From the NCBI GenBank assembly GCA_965220665.1, contig CBDCQQ010000005.1:2108001-2172000 (forward strand): a DNA stretch of 64,000 nucleotides, given 5' to 3'. The position numbers and the translations under genes are program-made. Below, piece by piece: positions 16,606-25,815 of this stretch. How positions within the stretch are numbered: the first letter of the stretch is position 1; each line of letters opens with the position of its first letter. This DNA is from JAJDZL01 sp965220665 (GTDB lineage: Bacteria; Pseudomonadota; Gammaproteobacteria; Arenicellales; JAJDZL01). A model generated the notes under the pieces. The model ran no database searches and was not told where the DNA came from. It worked only from the letters and a program-made list of their open reading frames with translations.

Positions 16606-17463
16606 TCAGTGAGCAACTGCGTCAATTGTGCCTGACAAGCAGTATCTTTTGCCATTTGCCAGAATCAATCTTGATTTTCCACTTGACGACAGTGCGGCAT
16701 CAAGCCCCAACATTCGGAACACATAGCCGAAAGGTGTACCAGTGAAACTAAAGTCTGTTTTTAGAAAACTACCGCCTTGGTTACCGATATATTGACTGTA
16801 AATCCAAGCGAAAAGAACGTCAATCATGTAGTTGATATTCTTGTAAACGCCAAGACTGTCGAGAAATTCACTCAACTCCCGGCGTAACTCAAGATGGGTT
16901 CGAATTCCATTTGGAATATTTAGATAATCGGTTTCGGAATCTGAAAACCAGATCTCTCGAAGTACACCAGAATTCGAGCCATAGTCCCAAATCCAACGAG
17001 TCATGAGTGGGAAGGTGTCAGGTTCACGGAAATGCAAAATTTCTGCAGCAAGGTCATGAATCCAGCGATCTCTGGAAGTGCTCTGAAGGTTTGATTCGAA
17101 TGCTTCAATGTGCTCATCAATGTTTTCAACAGATACATTCGTCAATAGCATATGAATTATCTGATTCAGTTCGCTGAAACTTAGCCGTTCAAGTACAGAC
17201 TTTATACGCCGTCGAACGGTGGGCATAAATGCACACGTATCAAGAAATTCAGATTCCAGCAAATTTTCTGCTGAATCGCAGAATGTTCTTTGAAACAAAA
17301 TTGACTTCCCAGATAGTCCCTCCACAATCACTTCAATTCCGCCTAACTTTTCTGCACAGTCGACCATTGAATTAAACGCTGTCCGCAATCGTCGTCCATC
17401 TAGATGCAATACGGGGTTGCTGAAAGATTGAATAGAACGATCTTCTTGCGCCATCGCAGCCAT
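16606..17463 (-). CDS. sHdr-associated conserved protein (sHyp)
   Basis: A 285-aa soluble protein lying between sHdrA and sHdrC2, the position of the conserved gene called Hyp in sHdr clusters. No cofactor motif is visible. The start at 17463 is chosen because a GGTGGAG Shine-Dalgarno sits just 5 bp ahead of this ATG; GTG two codons earlier is possible. Its conserved position argues for a structural or regulatory part in the sHdr complex, but no biochemical role can be read from the sequence. Confidence 0.72.
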   Translation of the reverse strand: MAAMAQEDRSIQSFSNPVLHLDGRRLRTAFNSMVDCAEKLGGIEVIVEGLSGKSILFQRTFCDSAENLLESEFLDTCAFMPTVRRRIKSVLERLSFSELNQIIHMLLTNVSVENIDEHIEAFESNLQSTSRDRWIHDLAAEILHFREPDTFPLMTRWIWDYGSNSGVLREIWFSDSETDYLNIPNGIRTHLELRRELSEFLDSLGVYKNINYMIDVLFAWIYSQYIGNQGGSFLKTDFSFTGTPFGYVFRMLGLDAALSSSGKSRLILANGKRYCLSGTIDAVAH

Positions 17464-17495
17464 GTTCACTCCACCAATATGCCCTTAGAGGGGCT

Positions 17496-18533
17496 CTACG
17501 CAGCGTTTGTAGCCATACCCAGTGCGGCCATAGCTGCGGCTTGGCCCTGAGCGATTGAGTCATCAATGGTTTCGGGTCCAACAGCTGCACCAGCAACATA
17601 AACTCCGGCGCGCGAAGTACCTGCAATACTGTCGTATGCAGGCGCCCTTTGAATAAAACCATGTGGCTCTAATTCAACTTCAAAGACTCGTGAAATATCC
17701 TGATTTTCGATATTGGGGTCCATACCGATTGCATGGACAACCAAGTCGAATGGAATTGAGATAGGTCGTTTGACGAGTGTGTCTTCTCCCTTGAGGAGTA
17801 CCCGTTTACCATCGAAAGTAACTTCAGCAATGCGAGCTTTGATGTACTTGACCTTAAATTCTTCCTGACTTCGCCAATAATACTGTCCTTCGTACAATCC
17901 AAATGTTCGAATGTCCATGTAATAGATGTATACGCTGCATTTAGGCAGTTCCTCACGAATTTCCATAGCCAGATTAGCGGAAACAGTGCAGCATATCTTT
18001 GAACACCATTCGCGGCCAATTTGGCGGTCTCGGGAACCGACGCACAGCAGAATGGCGACTCGGTCCGGTTTGCGGCCATCGGAGGGACAGTGAACACCTT
18101 TACCGGAAGAAATCATTTGTTCCACCTGAGTGGTGGTTACAACATCCGGGTGTGAACCAAACCCCCACTCGGGTTTGTTTACTGAGTCAAAATGGGTAAA
18201 TCCGGTAGCTAGGATGACCGATGATACGGAAACCTCAGTGCCATTTGACAATTTAGCGCTAAAGTCGCCGGGTTCGCCGGTGAGCTCAGTGACTTTAGTT
18301 GAAGTATGGACTTCTATCGACTTGCTGTTTTCAGCGGATCTGACCATTCGCCCAATGGCTTCACTAGCCCATTCTCCCGATGGGACTAATTTAGCATAGC
18401 CTGATAGTATCGGGGCTCCGCCTAGAATCTCCTCTTTCTCAACAAGAGTGACATTCTGACCAATTGAAGCAAGAGACCTGGCAGCTGAAAGACCGGCTGG
18501 ACCACCTCCAACTACTAAGACGCTCTGACTCAC
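17496..18533 (-). CDS. sHdrA: sHdrA, FAD-containing subunit
   Basis: A 345-aa flavoprotein. The N terminus has the dinucleotide-binding motif VVGGGPAGLSAARS and an acidic residue in TLVEKEE closing the fold. CVGSRD followed by WCSKICC at about residue 160-175 supplies the cysteines for the single 4Fe-4S cluster. The C terminus GVYVAGAAVGPETI is the FAD pyrophosphate-contact element. It is short compared with methanogen HdrA, as is typical of sHdrA. Its start overlaps the sHdrB1 stop by 4 bp. Confidence 0.9.
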   Translation of the reverse strand: MSQSVLVVGGGPAGLSAARSLASIGQNVTLVEKEEILGGAPILSGYAKLVPSGEWASEAIGRMVRSAENSKSIEVHTSTKVTELTGEPGDFSAKLSNGTEVSVSSVILATGFTHFDSVNKPEWGFGSHPDVVTTTQVEQMISSGKGVHCPSDGRKPDRVAILLCVGSRDRQIGREWCSKICCTVSANLAMEIREELPKCSVYIYYMDIRTFGLYEGQYYWRSQEEFKVKYIKARIAEVTFDGKRVLLKGEDTLVKRPISIPFDLVVHAIGMDPNIENQDISRVFEVELEPHGFIQRAPAYDSIAGTSRAGVYVAGAAVGPETIDDSIAQGQAAAMAALGMATNAA

Positions 18534-19891
18534 ACTCGTACCTCGAACCCCGGTCCAGACGTGATTGCTCGCCGTGGGTCATATAAAGTTTCGTGGTGCC
18601 CGGCCTCAACGTCTGCCAAGTAGGCTTCAAACTCAAACTTTGCCTCTCTCCAGTCTATACCGAGTTTTTCGAGCAGTGGTTCAAATGCCGAAGCATGCCA
18701 ATGCAGCTGGGCTATTTTGTAGGGATGGGCACCGCATAGAACTGCTGCCAACTGACAGTCGGCGAGAATCGGCATCTCATAATGCTTGTCTACGGCCTTT
18801 CCTATCCACTGATTCTTATCCAACGTAGTAATGCAACCAGTGTCATGTCCAACCATGACATCAGCTCGTGCTTCTTCCACTGCTACTTTTATTTTTCGAT
18901 CAATAGCGAATGAACGTGTAAACTCTCGCTCGGATATGATGTGTCTAAAACCAAAACCGCAACAATCATACCAGGTGGAGTAGTCGATAACATTAGCACC
19001 AAGTGCCTGAACAAGGCCGGTGGACACTGCAACACGATTCCCTTCCAAAACTTCGTCATCATAAATGACATCTTCCGGCACCATTTTGTAGACATGGCAT
19101 GCCGGATGAATGACTGCTCGAATATTCGATGCATCGATCGTCTGTCGCTCGCTGACCTCATGACGCATAACATGCAGCCATTCAGAATAGTGAACAATTT
19201 CTTCAGGAATCAGGATTTTGCCATCGACCAGACGGCCAATTTTGGCGAGTATTTTCTTGACTTGCTCTCTGAGTTCTGCTGAATGAAGAAGGAATTGCCG
19301 CATTTCTTTGTAGTTGCCAAAAGAAGTGCCACAGTGAACGAGTGGATAGTAATAAGCAGAATCCAAACGCTCGGCTTGAGATGCAACGTATGCCTGGTGG
19401 AAATTTCTGAGAAAAACAGCGGCTAAACTGACAACATTTCCAATACCGGAACCGTGATAGTTCCATGCGGTGCAGGAAGTCTGATCTGTTTCATCGAGGT
19501 AGGTGGTACCTAACTCATTCATCAGCCAGAGCAAAGATGTTGGGTAGCCTGGAATATTTCCACATTGACCACAAGATTTGTGATGCCAAAGGCGGTCAGT
19601 CGGAATTTTTTTATCCCATCCGTAGAGTGTCTTTGTCATAACGGGTTTGTGTCCGTCGTTGACTCGATGAACGATGATCTCCCCATCCTTTTCAAGTTGC
19701 CACATGATGTCTCGAACATCTTCTACTCGTTCTCGATTCGTCAGCATTGAACGTTTATCGATCTTTGCTTCAACCCACTGAGTAGCAACTTGGGCATCCT
19801 GCGGATTCAGTTGAGAATCACGCCATTCATTACCGTGCCCGGTGAAACGCTGATCTGCAAATTGATTTCCAAATGGGACCTGTATACTCAT
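18530..19891 (-). CDS. sHdrB1: sHdrB1, CCG-domain subunit
   Basis: A 453-aa HdrB-like subunit, longer than sHdrB2. The N-terminal part has HKSCGQCGNIPGYP; the first CCG-like set is reduced (LVHCGTSFGNY), while the second is intact (HPACHVYKM, WYDCCGFGF, GHDTGCITT). The changed cysteine set fits the known asymmetry of the two sHdrB subunits. It is coupled to sHdrA by a 4-bp overlap. Confidence 0.87.
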   Translation of the reverse strand: MSIQVPFGNQFADQRFTGHGNEWRDSQLNPQDAQVATQWVEAKIDKRSMLTNRERVEDVRDIMWQLEKDGEIIVHRVNDGHKPVMTKTLYGWDKKIPTDRLWHHKSCGQCGNIPGYPTSLLWLMNELGTTYLDETDQTSCTAWNYHGSGIGNVVSLAAVFLRNFHQAYVASQAERLDSAYYYPLVHCGTSFGNYKEMRQFLLHSAELREQVKKILAKIGRLVDGKILIPEEIVHYSEWLHVMRHEVSERQTIDASNIRAVIHPACHVYKMVPEDVIYDDEVLEGNRVAVSTGLVQALGANVIDYSTWYDCCGFGFRHIISEREFTRSFAIDRKIKVAVEEARADVMVGHDTGCITTLDKNQWIGKAVDKHYEMPILADCQLAAVLCGAHPYKIAQLHWHASAFEPLLEKLGIDWREAKFEFEAYLADVEAGHHETLYDPRRAITSGPGFEVRV

Positions 19892-19924
19892 TTCAAATTC
19901 CTCAGAATAGTAATTTGTGATGAA

Positions 19925-20656
19925 CTAGTCGTCTTCCTGTTCATCCAGCCAGTCTTCATACTCTTCGCGTTTTTCATCCATAATATCGACAATAACATCG
20001 AATAAATTTTCGTCGATAGTTTCCAGTTGATCCAAGACGCCTGAATCCTCCCAAATGGTGTAGAGTTCAACCGAAGTCTTGAGATTTACCTCCCATGCTG
20101 TATCCGTAGTATGCATGGTTGGCATTGGAATCGCCTTTCTTAGCGTATCTAACGGTGCATCCACCTTACTGATATTCGGACCCCAGTCTGCGAAGTGGTC
20201 TGGGGTGATCATGTTGGGTGCAAGCTGATTACCGGTGGATATTAGTTTAAGCATGACCCTGGAAAACGGCCTAAGCACATCTTTGGCAGATTGCAAACCG
20301 TGCTTGATTGATGTTTCTCGCATAATGCTGACGAGTCCACCAGGGGAATTTCCGAAAGGACATCTTGCAGCACATGTATAGCATTGAGCACATGCCCAGA
20401 TCTTTTCCTGCATGGCGTCATAAATGCCTTCTAGATTTTCCGTCCAAAGCAACTGGACTATTTCACGCGGAGAATAATCGAAATAATGTGCAGAGGGACA
20501 AGTCGCAGTGCAAATTCCGCAATTCAAGCAGCCATGCAATTCGTGATCATAAAGAGGGTGTTCGCAAATGTCTGCAAAAATTTCTTCAAGCTTTCCCCGG
20601 TCTATCTCAGTTTCGTTCGATAGCGGGTCTCCGATTGTATGTTGAGCAGAGGCCAT
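19925..20656 (-). CDS. sHdrC1: sHdrC1, two-[4Fe-4S] ferredoxin-like subunit
   Basis: A 243-aa HdrC-like protein with CLNCGICTATCP near residue 43 and CAQCYTCAARCPFG near residue 90, two complete 4Fe-4S motifs. The C terminus is strikingly acidic (EKREEYEDWLDEQEDD). It starts 5 bp after the dsrE stop and is second in the operon. Confidence 0.88.
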   Translation of the reverse strand: MASAQHTIGDPLSNETEIDRGKLEEIFADICEHPLYDHELHGCLNCGICTATCPSAHYFDYSPREIVQLLWTENLEGIYDAMQEKIWACAQCYTCAARCPFGNSPGGLVSIMRETSIKHGLQSAKDVLRPFSRVMLKLISTGNQLAPNMITPDHFADWGPNISKVDAPLDTLRKAIPMPTMHTTDTAWEVNLKTSVELYTIWEDSGVLDQLETIDENLFDVIVDIMDEKREEYEDWLDEQEDD

Positions 20657-20661
20657 AGAAC

Positions 20662-21042
20662 TTAATATGTCAGCATCCTAGTGTCATCATCTTCCATTAC
20701 ACGTTCGATAACGTAGGCACCACCGACGATTCCCTCACATTCCGGAATCAAATCATCTTCCGTCATATCGAAAAGATCCAAGTTGGGTGAACAACAAAAA
20801 AACTTAACACCAGCATCATGTGCGTCTTTGATGAAGTCATAAACTGATTTACCTGAGCCCGGTTTCACATAAAGATTCTCTGCCACACCTTTCTTAAGCA
20901 GCTTTCCGGATGTAGCTGTACAAATGACTTCTACCTCGTATTCCATAGCAGCTGCTACGGTTGCCTGAAAAATGGGGGCTCCCATTTCCTCACCGTTTGC
21001 AGGGTCAGTATTGACCATCATAATTACCAGTTTTTCTGCCAT
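20662..21042 (-). CDS. dsrE: DsrE-family sulfur carrier (DsrE3-like)
   Basis: A 126-aa DsrE-fold protein: KLVIMMVNTDP strand, a central helix with AAAMEYEVEV, and FFCCSPNLDLF near residue 83, where one of the adjacent cysteines is the likely persulfide carrier. DsrE3A proteins feed sulfur to TusA and sHdr. It is the first gene of the operon and lies behind the promoter with the embedded palindrome described at 21100-21128. Confidence 0.85.
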   Translation of the reverse strand: MAEKLVIMMVNTDPANGEEMGAPIFQATVAAAMEYEVEVICTATSGKLLKKGVAENLYVKPGSGKSVYDFIKDAHDAGVKFFCCSPNLDLFDMTEDDLIPECEGIVGGAYVIERVMEDDDTRMLTY

Positions 21043-21099
21043 ACCTGTGAGCCTCTTTGCTGTTCAGAAACGGTTGCAATCGGTATTGCATTTTAGCAG

Positions 21100-21128
21100 A
21101 TTATATATATTAGCATTTTCTAATATAA
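21100..21128 (-). promoter_or_regulatory. Promoter of the sHdr operon with a 22-bp palindromic operator
   Basis: On the minus strand a perfect -10 box TATAAT occupies 21105-21100. With a 17-bp spacer, a weak -35 (TTATAT) falls at 21128-21123. The spacer overlaps an inverted repeat, TATATTAG at 21106-21113 and CTAATATA at 21120-21127 with a 6-bp centre. A repressor bound here would block RNA polymerase. sHdr operons elsewhere are controlled by the ArsR-type repressor sHdrR; whether this is its site is inference. No regulator gene is in the window. Confidence 0.5.
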
Positions 21129-21330
21129 ATTGAGTAAGTCTGCTCTTTGAGGGATGGGTGAATGTTGAACTTAAGGCCTATAGTATTGATATTGATAATA
21201 TATCGTGATAGTCATGATGAATATCATAAATTGAACGAAGCCGCTGCGCGGCAGAATGTTGAATGCAGTTCAGTGGTTGAAATGAAACCGTAAAAATTAT
21301 TGCCGCCGGTAGTCGATGTGGTTTATTGTG

Positions 21331-21362
21331 CAGGTGATGCCCGTAGCCGCGGGCATCACCTG
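21331..21362 (+). terminator. Hairpin at the left side of the IS91-type element
   Basis: CAGGTGATGCCCG at 21331-21343 pairs perfectly with CGGGCATCACCTG at 21350-21362 (13-bp stem, 6-nt loop), then ACTTTTTAA. It could be a rho-independent terminator shielding the recombinase gene from outside transcription, or a structural end of the element. Confidence 0.6.
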
Positions 21363-21388
21363 ACTTTTTAACCACACAGGAGACTACC

Positions 21389-22255
21389 ATGTCCCATGCT
21401 AATGGCTCAACGCCAGCCCTGTCGTTACGACAGAGCGTTACGGATTATATGAAACTTGCCGGACTGTCCGAGCGCACCCGCAAATCCTATCTTCTTGAGC
21501 TGGACCGATTTGCCAGGCATTTTGCCGGTTCACCGGCTCAGCTCAGTGCCCGTCAGATTGAAGGCTACGTGCTGGAGCGAATCAACGCAGGTCTCAGGCC
21601 GCGTTCCACCAACCTGACGGTCGCGGCGCTTCGCATGCTGTACAGGCAGGTGCTGCACAGTCCGCAAAAAGTCGAGTCGCTGGCGATGCGCAAAATCGCC
21701 GATCAGTTGCCCAGAACCCTTAGTGAATCCGACATTCAGCGTCTGATTCTCTCGACCCATGACCTGCGATATCGCACCGCCATTGAGCTGGCGTACGGTA
21801 CCGGGCTTCGCATCGGCGAGGTGGTGGCGCTGAAAGTCAGCGACATTGACTCAGACCGGGCCATGATCCGGGTCAATTGTGGAAAAGGCGGCCATGAACG
21901 GCTGGTCTACATGCCACCCTCGCTGCTGTCGACATTACGGTGCTACTACCGACAGATTCATCCCAAACCGGTCGAGTGGCTGTTTTACGGCACCAGTGCC
22001 GATCAGCCGCTGAAAGCCGCCACGCTGCGCGGTGCGTTCAACCGGGCGCGTGCATTGGCCGGCATCGGTGAGAACGTCACCTTTCACTCACTCAGACATT
22101 CGATCGCCACCCACCTGCTTGAGCGCGGCACGCAGCGCGATGTGGTGCAGGATATTCTCGGTCACAAGTCAGCCCGGAGCACCCGGGTGTATGCCCGCAC
22201 CACCTGTGCAATGTTCGAGAAACTCGATCACCCGGCACAATACCTGTCGCACTGA
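21389..22255 (+). CDS. Tyrosine recombinase/integrase of an IS91-type element
   Basis: A 288-aa XerC/D-like recombinase. The N-terminal SAM-like core-binding domain covers about residues 10-95. The catalytic domain has R in GTGLRIGEVVALK, K in the beta-hairpin GKGGHERLVYM, HSLRHSIATHL (H-x-x-R) and the nucleophile region HKSARSTRVYART, where Y is the catalytic tyrosine. A GGAG Shine-Dalgarno precedes the ATG. Such recombinases accompany the HUH transposase in one IS91 subgroup. The next gene starts 3 bp later. All catalytic residues appear intact. Confidence 0.85.
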   Translation: MSHANGSTPALSLRQSVTDYMKLAGLSERTRKSYLLELDRFARHFAGSPAQLSARQIEGYVLERINAGLRPRSTNLTVAALRMLYRQVLHSPQKVESLAMRKIADQLPRTLSESDIQRLILSTHDLRYRTAIELAYGTGLRIGEVVALKVSDIDSDRAMIRVNCGKGGHERLVYMPPSLLSTLRCYYRQIHPKPVEWLFYGTSADQPLKAATLRGAFNRARALAGIGENVTFHSLRHSIATHLLERGTQRDVVQDILGHKSARSTRVYARTTCAMFEKLDHPAQYLSH

Positions 22256-23275
22256 GCGTTGCGGTTTGAAAACCCCACCGTGGCGGATATCTTCCGCCAT
22301 GGCGGGGATCAGTTTCTTCAGGCTTTCAGCACCCGGCTCGGTCCGGCCGCGCTGAAAGTGTTCGCGGCCATCCGAATGTGCCGCACCCCGGCACTGGGGG
22401 CCCGCTTTTTCATCTGCCGGCACTGCCATACACACCATGTGCTTTACAACTCGTGCCGCAACCGTCACTGCCCAGCCTGCCAGGGCAGCGCCGCCAGCCA
22501 CTGGCTCAACCGACAGCTGTCCCGCATCCTGCCGGCCCCGTATTTCCACATCGTCTTCACCCTGCCACCACCGATTGCAAAAATCGCCTTCTACAACCGC
22601 AGGCGGGTGCTCGGCATCCTCATGAAAACCAGCGCAGAAACCATCACCACCATCGCCGCCGATCCGAAACGCTTCGGCGCCCATGTCGGCGGCACCGCAG
22701 TGCTCCATTCGTGGAACCAGCAGCTGCAATGGCATCCGCACTCACACGTGCTGGTCGCCAATGCCGGCTTTGATGTCGATACCGGTCAGTACATCACCGG
22801 CTCTGCCACCTTCTTCGCACCGGTCAAAGTGCTGGCCGCATATTTCCGCCGCCGCTTCCTTGAACAGCTCCAGCTCGCCTACCGCAACAACCAGCTCCGG
22901 TTCCCCGGCGCCAGCGCCAGCGTCGAATCACCGAAAGCATTTCAACGCCTGATCAAAAGGGCCCGCACCACCGAATGGAAGGTCTATTGCGTATTCTACT
23001 TAATCCGAACGCCGAATAAAGTTATCCGAACATGGAATAAACAGTTATCTGAACGCGGCACCTGTTTTCGGAACCGGCAGTGTCTTTCTCAGTGTCTTTT
23101 TCAGTCTCTTATTTAACGATGAAACACCTCCCGATGTCAAGTCAGAATCAGCGTTCAATATGCCAAGGAGCGTAAATAAGTCGGTTGGCAACCCTGTTAA
23201 AAAACCCGTAGGCAAGCGTGCCTGCACGCTTGAACTTGCCGTAGGGAATTTTTCACAGGGTTGGTAATGGACTTA

Positions 23276-24043
23276 TTATGCGGGGCCTGGCTCATGCGTC
23301 GCCGCCGGTTCCAGTGCGTTTCGTTTTCTCATCGACTCGCCCTGCAGCGCAATGCGGTGGGCATTGTGAATCAGCCGGTCCAAGATGGCATCGGCCAGCG
23401 TCGGGTCGCCGATGGCTGAATGCCAGCTGTCGACCGGCAGCTGGCTGACCATGGCGACCGAGCGGCGTCCGTAGCGCACATCCATCAGTTCCATCAGGTC
23501 GCGCCGGTCGGCCGCCGTCAGCGGCTGCAGGCCCCAGTCGTCGATGATCACCAGCGACACCTGGCCGAGGCGCTGGATGAACTGATGATACGAACCGGTG
23601 GCTCTGGCCTGGTCGAACTGCGACAGCAGCGACGGCAGACGCAGGTAGCGCACGTCGTGATTGAGCAGGCACGCCGAGCGTCCGAGTGCGCAGGCCACAT
23701 GCGATTTTCCCGAACCGCACGGTCCGGTGATCAGCAGGTTCTGGGCTTTTTCGATCCAGCCGCAATGGCCCAGCTCGGCGATCTGCTGGCGGCTGAGGCC
23801 GCGCGACGCGCGGTAGTCAATGTCGTCGAGGCTTGCGGCGAGGCGGAAACCGGCGCCTTTGATCAGCCGCTGCAGGCGGCGCTGATGTCGGCACTGCAGT
23901 TCGTGATCGACCAGCAGACCCAGCCGTTCAGTGAACCCGAGATCCTCATAAGTGCCGGGCTGCTCAAGCTGGTGTTCCAGCGCCTGCGACATCGATCCCA
24001 GCGACAGCTTCCTCAGATTGGTCAGTACCTGTCTGTTCATCAT
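23276..24043 (-). CDS. istB: IS21-type helper ATPase IstB, copy 1
   Basis: A 255-aa AAA+ ATPase. Walker A is TGPCGSGKSH, Walker B LVIIDDWGLQ, and YGRRSVAMVSQLPV matches the sensor region of IstB/DnaC-like proteins. IstB stimulates IstA during transposition. The start at 24043 follows a GAGG Shine-Dalgarno by 5 bp; a second ATG is adjacent. istB begins 7 bp after the istA stop, as is normal for the family. Confidence 0.92.
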   Translation of the reverse strand: MMNRQVLTNLRKLSLGSMSQALEHQLEQPGTYEDLGFTERLGLLVDHELQCRHQRRLQRLIKGAGFRLAASLDDIDYRASRGLSRQQIAELGHCGWIEKAQNLLITGPCGSGKSHVACALGRSACLLNHDVRYLRLPSLLSQFDQARATGSYHQFIQRLGQVSLVIIDDWGLQPLTAADRRDLMELMDVRYGRRSVAMVSQLPVDSWHSAIGDPTLADAILDRLIHNAHRIALQGESMRKRNALEPAATHEPGPA

Positions 24044-24050
24044 GCACCCC

Positions 24051-25544
24051 TCACTTGAACTGGTCTGCGCCGCGCAGGTTTTCGTGATCCTGCGGCAGCT
24101 GCAGATCCAGCTCGGCGGACTGGCATCGCAGGTCGGCGCCATTTGTCAGAATCTCCCGAATCTGTGCGAGACGGCTCAGTCCCTGCTGGTTGGCGATGCG
24201 GCAGGCCGCATTGAGGCGCACATTGTCGTATTCGCGGCTCAGCGACAGCAGCCCCAGCGCCTTGCGGCTGACCTGCTGGACATGCCGCGCCTCGCTGATT
24301 CTTGCCTGCACGAACGCGCGGCAGTCCTCGCCCACCTCGGCGGCCCAGCCCTCGATGCGCTCGGCCGTCCATTTGTGCATGAACTCATGCGCCCTGGGCA
24401 TGTGCGAATCCACAGTCGAGTGCCCATGCTGCGGCTGTCTGACATGCATGCACACCTGCCGGCCCTTGAAAAACACCGTCACCACATCGGCATCGGCGCG
24501 GATCTCAACCGCTTTGCCGACCAGCTCGTGGGGCACCGAATACCAGTGCCGGGCATACTGGACGTGATAGTCGCAACCGACTTTTGCGGTTCTGATGTCA
24601 AGTGCATGAAACGGTGCCAGCGGCAGCGGCCGCAGAGCCGGCCGGTCAACCGACTCGAAGATCTCCCGGCGGCTGCCCGGACGATCCGAAAACGGCCGCT
24701 CGTTGAGCTGCTCGATCCGGCCGCGGACCGCCTGGTTCAGCTGCGAAAGTCTCTCGAAGCGCTGATTGCGAAGCGGCGCCAGAACCCACCGCTGAACCTG
24801 CTGCACCGCATTTTCCACAATCGCCTTGTCCTTTGGACGATACGGCCGCGCCGGCATCACCGCCACATCGTAGTGTGCCGCCCACTGCTGGTAGACGCCG
24901 TTGGCATCCGGATCGTAACGGCAGGCTTTGCTGACCGCACTTTTCAGGTTGTCCGGCACGATCAGGTTCGGCGCCCCGCCAAAATATTCCAGCATCTGCG
25001 TGTTGCACGCAAGCCAGTCCTCAAGACCCTGCGTCCACGCCGCACGCGCATAGGTGTAATGCGACACCCCCAGCGCACCGACGAAAATCTGCGCCCTGCG
25101 CACGCCAACCGCAGCAGTCAGGCCCGAGTAATCCACATAGGCCATGTCGCCCGGCACATGATCCATGCGCATCGAGCGCCGCCCCTCTTTCGCCCATGCA
25201 TTGTAGCAGCGGCAGAACCAGGCGTAGCTGTGGGCGTAGCCCTGCCGTTCGCAAAGCTCCTGCCACAAAAGCTTCAACGTCACCGACTTCAGACCCAGCT
25301 GACCGCGCACCCAGGCATAATCCACCTCATCGGCGCGCCCGGCGCACCCGGACCTCGGATATAAAATCCGCATCAGCTCAGCCTCATCCATGCCCTCGGC
25401 CTGCGGCCAGCTCACACCGGCCCGCCGGGCCTGGGCCAGCACGTTGTGAACCGTCGCGGTACCCGCATCAAGCACCTCGGCAATGCGCCGCATCGGCCAG
25501 CCGTTTTCGTGATGCAGCCTGAGTATCTGTTTATGTTTTCTCAT
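24051..25544 (-). CDS. istA: IS21-type transposase IstA, copy 1
   Basis: A 497-aa DDE integrase. The N-terminal helix-turn-helix reads MRRIAEVLDAGTATVHNVL. The catalytic core has D in DMAYVDYSG, D in NLIVPDNLKSAV and E in DKAIVENAVQQ. The start at 25544 is selected for its GGAG Shine-Dalgarno 6-7 bp ahead; an open frame extends 30 codons further upstream into the terminal repeat region, without a good ribosome-binding site. All catalytic residues are intact. Confidence 0.92.
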   Translation of the reverse strand: MRKHKQILRLHHENGWPMRRIAEVLDAGTATVHNVLAQARRAGVSWPQAEGMDEAELMRILYPRSGCAGRADEVDYAWVRGQLGLKSVTLKLLWQELCERQGYAHSYAWFCRCYNAWAKEGRRSMRMDHVPGDMAYVDYSGLTAAVGVRRAQIFVGALGVSHYTYARAAWTQGLEDWLACNTQMLEYFGGAPNLIVPDNLKSAVSKACRYDPDANGVYQQWAAHYDVAVMPARPYRPKDKAIVENAVQQVQRWVLAPLRNQRFERLSQLNQAVRGRIEQLNERPFSDRPGSRREIFESVDRPALRPLPLAPFHALDIRTAKVGCDYHVQYARHWYSVPHELVGKAVEIRADADVVTVFFKGRQVCMHVRQPQHGHSTVDSHMPRAHEFMHKWTAERIEGWAAEVGEDCRAFVQARISEARHVQQVSRKALGLLSLSREYDNVRLNAACRIANQQGLSRLAQIREILTNGADLRCQSAELDLQLPQDHENLRGADQFK

Positions 25545-25699
25545 CGGAATTCTCCTTCTCGTCATCTGACGCCTCCCTGACTTCAATCGCCACTTAAAAC
25601 TGCGATTGATACGAAAAACGCCTGCAATAGTCAAATTGCACTGACAGAAACCGCCGCCGAAAAACCGACCTCCAGCATCCTGCAGATCAGCCGTACTGC

Positions 25700-25815
25700 G
25701 CGTTCGGATTAGGTTTATTCCGCGTTCGGATAAGTGTTTATTCCGTGTTCGGATTAGGTTTATTCCGCGTTCGGATAAGTGTTTACTACGCGTTCGGATA
25801 AGTGTTTATTACGCA
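25700..25815. repeat. Terminal multiple-repeat array of IS21-type copy 1 (istA side)
   Basis: Five short repeats with the core GTTCGGAT are spaced about 22 bp apart, alternating between GGATTAGG and GGATAAGTG forms, up to the TACGCA terminus. The other end (22988-23055) has three related units in inverse orientation. IS21 elements use such arrays for transposase binding. Confidence 0.75.

Larger units (their letters stand above)
22988..25815 (-). mobile_element. IS21-family insertion sequence, copy 1 (2,828 bp)
   Basis: The element begins TGCGTA and ends TACGCA, giving the 5'-TG...CA-3' termini of the IS21 family. It is flanked by the 6-bp direct repeat GTCTAT (22982-22987 and 25816-25821). 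It carries istA and istB on the minus strand and has arrays of short repeats near both ends. Copy 2 at 45544-48371 has the same length and encodes identical proteins. Confidence 0.92.

Noticed and set aside
22169..22741. A 190-codon minus-strand frame over the IS91 transposase
   Set aside because: Shadow of the transposase; no ribosome-binding site or domain.
23952..25364. A 470-codon open frame antisense to istA (also at 45995-47407)
   Set aside because: It is the mirror of a GC-rich gene with clear catalytic motifs on the other strand and appears in both IS copies only for that reason.
25700..25815. Regularly spaced repeats that could suggest a CRISPR array
   Set aside because: The units alternate in form, spacers are similar to each other and of fixed sequence, and the array ends at the IS21 terminus; these are transposase-binding repeats.
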